Positions 24,820 through 31,887 of a stretch of DNA of 64,000 nt are shown one piece after another. The notes beneath the pieces are model-generated. The model had not been told where the DNA came from and did not search any database. It worked only from the letters and a program-made list of their open reading frames with translations. Every line of letters starts with the position of its first letter. Within the stretch, counting starts at the first letter, position 1. Both the position numbers and the translations under genes were made by a program. The DNA comes from Candidatus Koribacter versatilis Ellin345 (GTDB taxonomy: Bacteria; Acidobacteriota; Terriglobia; Terriglobales; Acidobacteriaceae): positions 3,844,001-3,908,000 of the forward strand of contig NC_008009.1 of assembly GCF_000014005.1 (NCBI RefSeq), in the 5' to 3' direction.

Positions 24820-25739
24820 TTGCGCCCGACCTTCAGTTCGAGATCTTGATCGACCACGGCTTTCGGGGCATAACGCGTGACGGCCCAACGCGCGAAATCC
24901 GCGAAGTCAGCGGGATTGCTGGGAGGACTGGTGTAATGCGGCTGAACCCCGAGATGTTCCGGCGTGAAACAAAGCGTCATCGTGGTTGCAAACTGCTGCA
25001 GCGCACTCATCTGGACGTCGAACCACGCTTCTGCATTGGGGCGATACCAGTCTGCCCAGCTCACCCCGGTGCGCAGGTACTTGACGCCGAGCTTTCTCAG
25101 CCAATCCACACCGAGTTCCAGGCGATGGTCTTCGAAGTGGAACCACTGGCAGATGCCGAGGCCCTTGGGAAACGTCAGTGCGGCGGGCTTGACCGAACCG
25201 TCTTCGCGCAGAAGGCCCATGTAGTAGTGCCGGTAATACGAACTGCCTTCGGCTTCCTTGTGGCGCGTGGTGGCCGACCACGAGGCCGGCAGGTCAAACA
25301 GGCTGTACCAGTACACGCGCTCGACTATGGGCAGGAGCAATTCCGCCGTCTTGCGGACGCCCCACTCCTGCACTTCTTCGGCACCGAAGGAAGAAGCGCC
25401 GACTTCCGTTACCCAGACCGGTTTGCTGGTGACGGCGCGGATTTCGTCCACCTTCTTTGGCCACTCATGGATGTTCCAGTGGTTCCAGTCGAGCGGGAAG
25501 CCGTGAATGGCGACGACATCCACGGCGTCAATGACGCCATGGCCAGTGAGCAACTCGATAAAGTGCGGATCAATCGGCGAGATTCCGCCCAGCACGATCT
25601 TGAGGTCTGGATTGACCTCGCGGATCGCGCGGGCTGCCGCGATCGTCATCTCTGCAAATGCCTTCCACTCCGGATCGATCTTGAAGTCCCAATGCGACAG
25701 GTTGTTGGGCTCATTCCAGAGCATGACTGCTTCAACCAT
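24816..25739 (-). CDS. Apparently circularly permuted clan-A (GH39/GH5-like) glycoside hydrolase
   Basis: The 307-residue protein has the acid/base motif WNEPN with Glu10 almost at its N-terminus and a candidate nucleophile Glu112 in VWVTEVG. In clan A these belong to barrel strands 4 and 7. Strand 8 (VYWYSLFDLP) follows at about 135. After residue 175 come segments that normally open such barrels: GICQWFHF (strand 1), VKYLRTGVSW (2), MTLCFTP (3) and a helix ending FARWAVTRYAP, which normally runs straight into the NEP strand. Strand order is thus 4-5-6-7-8-1-2-3. GGGAG precedes ATG 25739, and the stop overlaps the epimerase start, so truncation is unlikely. The substrate is unknown; cluster context suggests a glycan-editing role. 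Confidence 0.82.
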   Translation of the reverse strand: MVEAVMLWNEPNNLSHWDFKIDPEWKAFAEMTIAAARAIREVNPDLKIVLGGISPIDPHFIELLTGHGVIDAVDVVAIHGFPLDWNHWNIHEWPKKVDEIRAVTSKPVWVTEVGASSFGAEEVQEWGVRKTAELLLPIVERVYWYSLFDLPASWSATTRHKEAEGSSYYRHYYMGLLREDGSVKPAALTFPKGLGICQWFHFEDHRLELGVDWLRKLGVKYLRTGVSWADWYRPNAEAWFDVQMSALQQFATTMTLCFTPEHLGVQPHYTSPPSNPADFADFARWAVTRYAPKAVVDQDLELKVGRK

Positions 25740-25784
25740 GAATTCTCCCGTGACGCGATATGAAGGGGCCGAATACTGCGATCG

Positions 25785-26564
25785 TTACAGCGTGCCCGCG
25801 AGTTCGTGATCGAGAATGTACTTGCCGTCGGCGCGGAGCGATGACCGCGGCTCGCAGATCCAGGTCTCGGACTCGGGATGGTCAACAATTTCGAGGCCTG
25901 AGCTTCGAAGCATGCCTTCCGCGGCGGCGCCGTTGGGGATCCACCAGTTCGTTGGATCGTTGGCGTAGCTGTTCTCGATGAAATACATCTGCGGAAAATC
26001 GGGATCTTTGAAAATCTCTTTGTTCCAGAAGTGGTAATCGTTTTCGACGGCTTTGGTTTGCTCCGAGCCGCGAAGCATGGTCTGAAAGACGAGCTTCTTG
26101 CGAACTTTTTTGATCACCGTGTCGAGCGCAAAGAGCGGATACCGCAGGTGATAAAAGACGCCCATGAAGAAGACGTAATCGAACTGCCCCTCGATCTTCT
26201 CCACGTCGTATACCGAGCGCTTTTCAAACTCGATATCGAGGTTGAGGGTTTCCGCGGCAAAGCGTGCCTGGTTGAGATAGCGGTCGTCTACGTCAATTCC
26301 GAGAACACGCCCGGCGCCGCGCTGCTTCATCTGGATGGAATAGAAGCCGCCGTTGCAGCCGATGTCGAGCACGCTCGCGCCTTCGAGGTCGCGAGGAATC
26401 GCACGCTCAATGTGTTTCCACTTCACGCGCGGGAAATCGCCGAGGAAGTGGTTGGGCGCGGTGGCTATGCCGTGGAGATCGAGATTGTGGAACCAATCGC
26501 CGAGCTCTTCGATCCGGCGTGACAGCAGGTCGCGGTCAACGTCAACACGATGAATTGTCGCCAT
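25785..26564 (-). CDS. SAM-dependent methyltransferase, CmoB-like (TIGR04290-type, tentative)
   Basis: The product (259 residues from ATG 26564) is a class I methyltransferase with SAM motif SVLDIGCNGGFYS (64-76), acidic loop GIDVDDRY, and the segment YVFFMGVFYHLRYPL typical of tRNA mo5U34-methyltransferase (CmoB) relatives. The N-terminus WFHNLDLHGIATAPNHFLGDFP also matches that group. Its place at the head of a glycosyltransferase operon argues for a sugar or lipid substrate rather than tRNA. The start has no clear Shine-Dalgarno; ATG 26618 is an alternative. Confidence 0.85.
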   Translation of the reverse strand: MATIHRVDVDRDLLSRRIEELGDWFHNLDLHGIATAPNHFLGDFPRVKWKHIERAIPRDLEGASVLDIGCNGGFYSIQMKQRGAGRVLGIDVDDRYLNQARFAAETLNLDIEFEKRSVYDVEKIEGQFDYVFFMGVFYHLRYPLFALDTVIKKVRKKLVFQTMLRGSEQTKAVENDYHFWNKEIFKDPDFPQMYFIENSYANDPTNWWIPNGAAAEGMLRSSGLEIVDHPESETWICEPRSSLRADGKYILDHELAGTL

Positions 26565-26702
26565 GAGTCCGTAAAGGAAGACCAGCTTCCCTCGGGGGTT
26601 AGAGGCAGGAGGAGGCATACACGTTGCCCGAGCTGCTCTGGACGGCAAGGATGGTGGGTGACGCAACTTGGCAGCCCGTGGATGCGATGAAGAGAACTGC
26701 AT

Positions 26703-26738
26703 GGCACGCCGCTCGCAAATTTGTGAGCGAAACGTGCC
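26703..26738. promoter_or_regulatory. 36-bp imperfect inverted repeat upstream of the glycan operon
   Basis: Outer arms GGCACG/CGTGCC (26703-26708, 26733-26738) enclose a near-perfect 20-bp palindrome with CAAATTTG at its centre (26710-26729, one mismatched pair). It lies 139-174 bases upstream of the methyltransferase start and 49 bases past the small membrane-protein gene. It could be an operator or a terminator-like stem. The plus strand from 26702 also fits a sigma-54 -24/-12 pattern with one mismatch, but no plus-strand gene follows. Confidence 0.45.
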
Positions 26739-26769
26739 GCGTTCTACTCCCTGCCCTTCGTCTGGTAGC

Positions 26770-26785
26770 CAGCCGCGTGCGGCTG
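26770..26785 (-). terminator. Short hairpin after the small membrane-protein gene
   Basis: CAGCCGC-(loop)-GCGGCTG starts directly past the stop codon of the gene at 26787. There is no U-tract, so intrinsic termination is doubtful. Confidence 0.35.
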
Positions 26786-26786
26786 A

Positions 26787-26933
26787 CTAAACTGTGCGCC
26801 GGCCGGTGATCAGGTTGATCACCGCGACCACGACAGCAATTACGAGCAGCAAATGGATCAAGCTGCCTGCCACGTGGAAGCTCCAGCCCAGCAGCCAGAG
26901 GATAAGCAGAATCGCAAAGATAGTCCAAAGCAT
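26787..26933 (-). CDS. Small membrane protein, lmo0937/DUF5670-like
   Basis: This 48-residue protein is almost entirely two hydrophobic helices: MLWTIFAILLILWLLGWSFH and LIHLLLVIAVVVAVINLI, ending in a short basic GRRTV tail. Length, the Trp-rich first helix and the His-containing turn fit the lmo0937 family of small membrane proteins, often found next to stress or signalling genes. The function is unknown. It lies 88 bases downstream of the degenerate receiver gene and may be part of that regulon. Confidence 0.8.
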   Translation of the reverse strand: MLWTIFAILLILWLLGWSFHVAGSLIHLLLVIAVVVAVINLITGRRTV

Positions 26934-27021
26934 ATTGGTCACCTGGGCCAGAGGGGAGCTGGCCTGTTCATGGGAAGCAACATGCCCGCCGAGAGTTGTA
27001 TCGCGGCGAAAGGACCCTCTG

Positions 27022-27507
27022 CTATTGGAACTCGAAGCGGCTCCGCATGCGGCCGGCCAACTGCTCGATGTCCTTAAGCTTCTCTTCCACAAACATGGGT
27101 GCAGCCTGAGACTGCAGTGCGAGACCGGCGGCGACGCTGATGCCGGTGATCTCGCCTTTCAGTTCGTTATAAAGGGCCCGCCCAGCCTGGCGCGCAGCAA
27201 CCTGTTTCTCGCGTTCGACGCGGGAGATGGCGGCAGTGACTTCCGCGATCACGCGATCTGAGTTCATGATCGCAGTGTTGATGAGGACCGGCACGGCGAG
27301 CGGCGCGTTGCGGAAAACCTCGTCAATGAAGCTGGGATCGTCGTACATGGCGGCTCGGTCCACGATGGCTACCGTGTACTCGCCGTTGCGCGCAATATTG
27401 GCGGCCTTGCGAATGTCGGAACAGAGGACGGTGCGGACCTGCGTGAGTTCTTCGATCGCCTTCGCGCATTCCAGGTTTCCGGGAGATGAGCTGATCAGTA
27501 GATTCAT
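27022..27507 (-). CDS. Receiver-like protein fused to a His-less DHp-like tail
   Basis: From ATG 27507 the product has 161 residues. The first 110 look like a degenerate CheY-type receiver, with strands MNLLISSSP, TVAIVDRAAM and AVPVLINTAI, the last carrying a Thr as in the receiver Thr/Ser site. The last 60 residues (ALYNELKGEITGISVAAGLALQ) resemble the first DHp helix of histidine kinases, but with Glu/Asn where the phosphorylated His would be. It probably dimerises and modulates the NtrC protein encoded 69 bases upstream. No output domain. The assignment is structural inference, not a family match. Confidence 0.6.
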   Translation of the reverse strand: MNLLISSSPGNLECAKAIEELTQVRTVLCSDIRKAANIARNGEYTVAIVDRAAMYDDPSFIDEVFRNAPLAVPVLINTAIMNSDRVIAEVTAAISRVEREKQVAARQAGRALYNELKGEITGISVAAGLALQSQAAPMFVEEKLKDIEQLAGRMRSRFEFQ

Positions 27508-27576
27508 GGTCTTCTGCCTTGGGCGCGGGCAGGCACACGTATCCTGTCGCACCGATGAGATCGATTGCAGCGGCGT

Positions 27577-29073
27577 CTAGATTGCGGCGCCGTATTCCTT
27601 CAGTTTTCGATACAACGTGGTTTTGCCGATGCCGAGCAGACGGGCGGCTTCGAGCTTGTCGCCGTGCAGCCGTTCGATGGCCTCGAGTATGGCTTGCTTC
27701 TCCATCTCCGCAATAGGCACGATGCCATTGGTTGGCGCTGCCGGCGCTTGCGGCGCCAGGACCGTTTGCGTCTGGACATGCCAGTTCTGGATCGTTGTCG
27801 GAAGATCGAGAGTGTTGATGGTCGGCCCGCTGGTGAGCGCGCACGCACGATCGAGACAATGCTCGAGCTCGCGCACGTTTCCGGGCCAGTCGTAGGTGAG
27901 CATGAGTTTGAGGGCTTCGTCGCTGATGTTGCGCTGGAAGCCGGTGGCGCGTTCCGTCCGCTCCAGGAAATGCCCGACAAGAAGCGGGATGTCCTGTTTG
28001 CGGTCACGGAGTGGAGGAATGCGAAGCGTGAGCACGTTAAGACGGAAGTAGAGGTCGCGGCGGAAGGTGCCTTGCTGGACGGCCTGTTCGAGATCGCGGT
28101 TGGTAGCGGCGAGGATACGGACGTTGATCGGCACGGCGCGAGTTCCACCCACCGGACGAATCTCTTTTTCCTGGAGCGCGCGAAGCAGCTTCGATTGCAG
28201 GTCGATGGGCAGTTCGCCGATTTCGTCGAGGAAGACCGTACCGCCGTCTGCCATCGCAAGCAGCCCTTGCTTGGAATGCTGCGCCCCGGTGAAGGCACCT
28301 TTGACGTAACCGAAGAGTTCGCTCTCGATCAGCGTCGGCACCAGCGAGCCGCAATCCACGGGGATGAACGGTTTGTCTTTGTAGCAACCGGTGTAGTGCA
28401 CGGCGCGCGCTACCACTTCCTTGCCGGTACCGCTCTCGCCCATGATCAAGACGGGATGGGTGCTGTTCGCGGCTTTGGTGATGATGCGATAAAGGCGTTC
28501 CATTTCGGGCGCACGGCCAACCATGCCGCCGAATCCGTGTCGTGCCTTTACCTGCTCGCGCAGCATGCGGTTCTCGGTGGTCAATTTCAGGTGACCGGTG
28601 ACGCGGTCGAGAAGGATGCGCAATTCGTCCATGTTGAACGGCTTGGTCACGTAGTCGAATGCGCCGTGTTTCATCGCCTGCACCGCGGACTGCACGGTGG
28701 CATATCCAGTCACCACGATGACAATGGTTTCAGGACGGCGCTGCTTGATCTGGCGCAAGGCTTCGAGCCCGCCAATGCCGGGCAGGCGCAGATCGAGCAG
28801 GATGACATCGACACTGGTGCTGTCGAGGATCTTGTAGGCCTGTTCCGCATTCTCCGCGGTGAAAGTTGAGAAGCCGAGAGTTTGTGCCACATCGCGGCAG
28901 CCCTCCCGCACCACTCGTTCGTCGTCCACGATCAGCAAATTCAGGAGGTTCGCCTCAGTGCTCGCTTGTTGTACCGTCATTTTCGTCGTCCAACCGAACC
29001 GGGGGCCAGCATCCCCAATCGGGAAAACTGGCGTCTCTCCGGGGTCTCTTGGGACCCGATGTTCTTCTAGCAT
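27577..29073 (-). CDS. NtrC-family sigma-54-dependent response regulator
   Basis: The 498-residue protein has a receiver (about 45-160, phospho-acceptor Asp94 in ILLDLRLPG), an AAA+ domain with GESGTGKE (Walker A) and GAFTGA (sigma-54 contact), and a C-terminal Fis-type helix-turn-helix (LEAARLLGIGKTTLYRKLKEYG). ATG 29073 is preferred to 28980 since it overlaps the upstream stop as TGATG and has GGAG at good distance, even though it adds a 31-residue leader before the receiver. The linker between AAA+ and HTH is Pro/Ala-rich. It should activate sigma-54 promoters, possibly its own operon. Confidence 0.92.
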   Translation of the reverse strand: MLEEHRVPRDPGETPVFPIGDAGPRFGWTTKMTVQQASTEANLLNLLIVDDERVVREGCRDVAQTLGFSTFTAENAEQAYKILDSTSVDVILLDLRLPGIGGLEALRQIKQRRPETIVIVVTGYATVQSAVQAMKHGAFDYVTKPFNMDELRILLDRVTGHLKLTTENRMLREQVKARHGFGGMVGRAPEMERLYRIITKAANSTHPVLIMGESGTGKEVVARAVHYTGCYKDKPFIPVDCGSLVPTLIESELFGYVKGAFTGAQHSKQGLLAMADGGTVFLDEIGELPIDLQSKLLRALQEKEIRPVGGTRAVPINVRILAATNRDLEQAVQQGTFRRDLYFRLNVLTLRIPPLRDRKQDIPLLVGHFLERTERATGFQRNISDEALKLMLTYDWPGNVRELEHCLDRACALTSGPTINTLDLPTTIQNWHVQTQTVLAPQAPAAPTNGIVPIAEMEKQAILEAIERLHGDKLEAARLLGIGKTTLYRKLKEYGAAI

Positions 29074-29396
29074 CAGTTTTCTCCACTCTCCTGTCCCAAA
29101 CTAGGACGGACATCACACACGATTGTGCTTTCGCTACGTTCCTGCAGCAGCGCCTGCAGGCGATGGACATCCTCACGCACCTCGTTTACCAGCACCGCCG
29201 CGCGCTCCGCACTCGCCTCCAGGTCGTCCGCGTACCGCCCACCGTTGCCGGTGAGCGGTACGAAGTTTTTCAGGAGGCCGGCCGTTATGAGGAGTCCCGT
29301 CAATACGTTGCTGAGGTCATGAAGTCGGCGGCGGATTCCCATAATCGCCGTTCCATCTTCACCAGTTATCAGCTCGTTGCTCATCATCATCGGCAC
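29073..29396 (-). CDS. Stand-alone DHp/HisKA-like protein without ATPase domain
   Basis: The 107-residue product contains RRRLHDLSNVLTGLLITAGLL, matching the phospho-acceptor helix (H-D-L-x-N) of NtrB-like and hybrid kinases, and a second long helix (YADDLEASAERAAVLVNEVREDVHRLQALL). The HATPase domain that should follow is absent: the gene ends and overlaps the NtrC start (TGATG). It could act as a histidine phosphotransfer protein or be a trans-phosphorylated partner. Met19 (base 29342) is a possible start if the -24/-12 element just upstream is used. Confidence 0.65.
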   Translation of the reverse strand: MPMMMSNELITGEDGTAIMGIRRRLHDLSNVLTGLLITAGLLKNFVPLTGNGGRYADDLEASAERAAVLVNEVREDVHRLQALLQERSESTIVCDVRPSLGQESGEN

Positions 29397-29408
29397 ACCC
29401 TCTCTAAA

Positions 29409-29423
29409 GCAGTCTCGATGCCA
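29409..29423 (-). promoter_or_regulatory. Candidate sigma-54 (-24/-12) promoter of the phosphorelay operon
   Basis: On the minus strand TGGCAT-CGAGAC-TGC places GG and GC 12 bases apart, as in TGGCACG-N4-TTGC. The predicted start of transcription is at about 29397, directly at the first ATG of the operon, so translation would be leaderless or start further in. Confidence 0.4.
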
Positions 29424-29627
29424 ACTGAGAAGGACGGAGTTAACTTGTGCAATTTCAGCAGCTTACGAGGACGAAATGGGGCTTCTGGAATAGGCGGGGT
29501 TCTGTTGTACCGCGCCCGCAATGGGTCGGTAGGTTGCGCGCAGCTCCTAACTGCCCAAGAACACTTGGGTTAGGCGGTTCCTGCGAAGGAACACGCAGTC
29601 TCACTTCGGGAAAGAATCCAGGCCATG

Positions 29628-29652
29628 AAAAAGCCGCTCCGAAGAGCGGCTT
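29628..29652 (-). terminator. Rho-independent terminator of the BNR-repeat gene
   Basis: A 9-bp perfect stem AAGCCGCTC/GAGCGGCTT with TTCG tetraloop on the minus strand runs into TTTTTC. It lies 18 bases past the stop codon. The remaining 29424-29627 holds no gene that I can support, only short inverted repeats such as CCAAG-AACA-CTTGG. Confidence 0.85.
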
Positions 29653-29670
29653 GATAGAGTCCAAATTTAA

Positions 29671-31701
29671 TTAATTCGAGTTACCGGAACCGCTCGCTGA
29701 AGGCGCCGTCGCACTGTGGCCCGGTGCCGAGGAAATCGCCACGCCGTTGTACGCCGTCGCTGCCAGGTAGCCGCCACGATAACCGACGGCGCTACGAACC
29801 AGCAGACCAGCGTCATCTGAATACTTCCAAGTCTGTCCGTTGTCGGAGCTGGAGTAAACGCCGCGACCATCGCGAGAGGTGGCGAGCATCCGGTTATTTG
29901 CGGTATCGAGGCTGACGGTGAGGACGTGCTTCCACGGGAGTCCCGCCGTAACGTGCTCCCATGTCTTTCCGTCGTCACCGCTACGCAATGCACCCTGCTG
30001 CGTCGCCAGCCAAAGCGACTGATCGAACCCAACCGCAGCATCGTAGATACCGGTGATGAACTTCGGCACGCTCACTTGCGTCCAGTGTCCGCCGTGATCG
30101 GTTGTGACGTAGCCGTCAAGTGCGGATGCTGCGAAGGCCTTGTCGCCGAACGCGCCGATCGCAAGGAAACGTACGTCACCTTCGATATCGGCGTGTTGCC
30201 AGGTTTTGCCATCATCCTTGCTGCTGTAAACGCCACTGCTTGCGGCGGCGTACCAGAGCGCCGGAGTGAACACGAGTTGCGACACCTGCGAGGTCAGTTC
30301 CGATTTCTCGATGGTGACCTTCGGCGTGCCTTCGTGTGCCGGAATCTTTTTGCCTTTAACGACCTTCGCGGGAATCTTAGGACCAGGCGTGGTCTTTTCC
30401 TTCACCACGACACTGGCAGGCTCCCACAACAGCGTCTTGCTCGAGAATTTCATGACGCCGTGATTGGTGCCGGCGAAGATGTCGCCATCACCTGCCTGGC
30501 GAAGAGTGAAGACATCGCGGTCTTTCAGGCCCTTGCTCGCCTGTGACCAGGTAGATCCGGCGTCGCGCGAGACATACATGCCACCGAAGTCGCGATCGTT
30601 CAGCAGTCCGACATAGATCGTGTTGGGATCTTTCGAATCCACCAGCAGCGATGAGACCTGGCGATGCGAGTAGCCGCGGTTTGACTGCGTGAACGTGGCG
30701 CCGCCGTTTTCGCTGGCGAGAACACCGCTGCGATCGGTTGCCAGCAGCACGCGGCTGGTGTCGCGCGGATCGACGGAGACATCGTTAACGATGACTTCCG
30801 GGCCGGTCATGCGCTTGAACGTCTTACCGCCATCGAGGGTCTTGTAAAGCCCTTCCGTGGTGCCGGCGTAAACAATCTGCGGGTTCTTCGGGTCCTGCAT
30901 CAGCACGCGCGTACGGCGCGCCGTGGCAGGAATGCCAGTAACTTTATGGAAGAGATTGCCTGCGCTTTCGCTCTTGTAGATACCGGAGCACGCGCTGGCG
31001 AATACCGTAGAAGGGTTCGAGAAGTCGACGATGATGGAGAAGACGTCGGAGTCGTCAATGACGCCCTCTTTGATGTGGTGCCATGACTTGCCTCCGTCAT
31101 CGGTCTTCCACGGCAGGTGCCAGGTGCCAGCGTAAACGACGTCGGGATTTTTGGGATCGATGGCGATGGATTCAATGTTCTTGATCTCCGCGTGATTTTC
31201 CGGGGAGATACGCCGCCAGGTTTCACCACTGTCGTCGCTGCGATAGACGCCATCGAGTGCGCCGATGACCAGAGTCTTCGAATTGCTCGGCGCGATGGAA
31301 AGAGCGCGAATCGATTTACCGCGCATGCCCTCGATGGTCTTCCATGACTTGCCACCGTCGCGAGTGACATAGAGATCGCCGGCGTCACGCTGGTGCTCCA
31401 CACTCCACACACCGATGTAAATCGTGTTCGGATCGCTGGGATCGAACGCGGTGTTGTCGAGGACATAGTCGTCGCCGAGGCCGATCTGCGCGAAGCGATT
31501 CCAGGAGTGTCCGCGATCATTGGACATGTAGAGCTGGCCGGAACTTGTACCCAGCAGAATGCGGTCGGGATTGTGAGGGTCGAACGCGAGACTGCGGGCG
31601 TCGCCGCCATCTGGACCAAGTTCTTTCCACGATGAAGCCGATGCGAGGGTCACAGCCAACAACAGGACAAACAGCAGCGAAAACAGCTTGCGCATGAACA
31701 T
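29671..31701 (-). CDS. Secreted BNR/VPS10-type beta-propeller repeat protein
   Basis: The product (676 residues from ATG 31701; ATG 31695 also possible) opens with signal peptide MRKLFSLLFVLLLAVTLASA. The body is a series of sialidase-type Asp-box repeats, each of the form DGGKSW/DDSGETW/DDGKTW, every 50-60 residues, about ten in all, building one or two beta-propellers. Such VPS10-like proteins are abundant in Acidobacteriota. No sialidase catalytic residues are evident, so binding or scaffolding is likelier than hydrolysis. A linker at about 440-480 is Lys/Pro-rich. Confidence 0.85.
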   Translation of the reverse strand: MFMRKLFSLLFVLLLAVTLASASSWKELGPDGGDARSLAFDPHNPDRILLGTSSGQLYMSNDRGHSWNRFAQIGLGDDYVLDNTAFDPSDPNTIYIGVWSVEHQRDAGDLYVTRDGGKSWKTIEGMRGKSIRALSIAPSNSKTLVIGALDGVYRSDDSGETWRRISPENHAEIKNIESIAIDPKNPDVVYAGTWHLPWKTDDGGKSWHHIKEGVIDDSDVFSIIVDFSNPSTVFASACSGIYKSESAGNLFHKVTGIPATARRTRVLMQDPKNPQIVYAGTTEGLYKTLDGGKTFKRMTGPEVIVNDVSVDPRDTSRVLLATDRSGVLASENGGATFTQSNRGYSHRQVSSLLVDSKDPNTIYVGLLNDRDFGGMYVSRDAGSTWSQASKGLKDRDVFTLRQAGDGDIFAGTNHGVMKFSSKTLLWEPASVVVKEKTTPGPKIPAKVVKGKKIPAHEGTPKVTIEKSELTSQVSQLVFTPALWYAAASSGVYSSKDDGKTWQHADIEGDVRFLAIGAFGDKAFAASALDGYVTTDHGGHWTQVSVPKFITGIYDAAVGFDQSLWLATQQGALRSGDDGKTWEHVTAGLPWKHVLTVSLDTANNRMLATSRDGRGVYSSSDNGQTWKYSDDAGLLVRSAVGYRGGYLAATAYNGVAISSAPGHSATAPSASGSGNSN

Positions 31702-31836
31702 TTGGGTTAATGATACCGCCCTTCCCCTTGGAATGGACGCGGTGGCTAACCTCATAGTTTTACAAATTAGATACTAGGACAAGGTTACGGAAGGCGAGTG
31801 TCGCGCGCTTTTGGTGTGCACCGATTGAAAACAAAG

Positions 31837-31867
31837 AAAAAACCGGTGGGTGCATAGCACCCACCGG
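31837..31867 (-). terminator. Strong rho-independent terminator of the OmpA/PKD gene
   Basis: An 11-bp perfect stem CCGGTGGGTGC/GCACCCACCGG with a 3-nt loop is followed by TTTTTTC on the minus strand, 21 bases after the stop codon. Confidence 0.9.
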
Positions 31868-31887
31868 CCAGTCTTACCGAGAGAAGA

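Noticed and set aside
27565-28869. 434-codon plus-strand frame opposite the NtrC gene
   Set aside because: The opposite strand encodes all NtrC motifs; this frame is its shadow.
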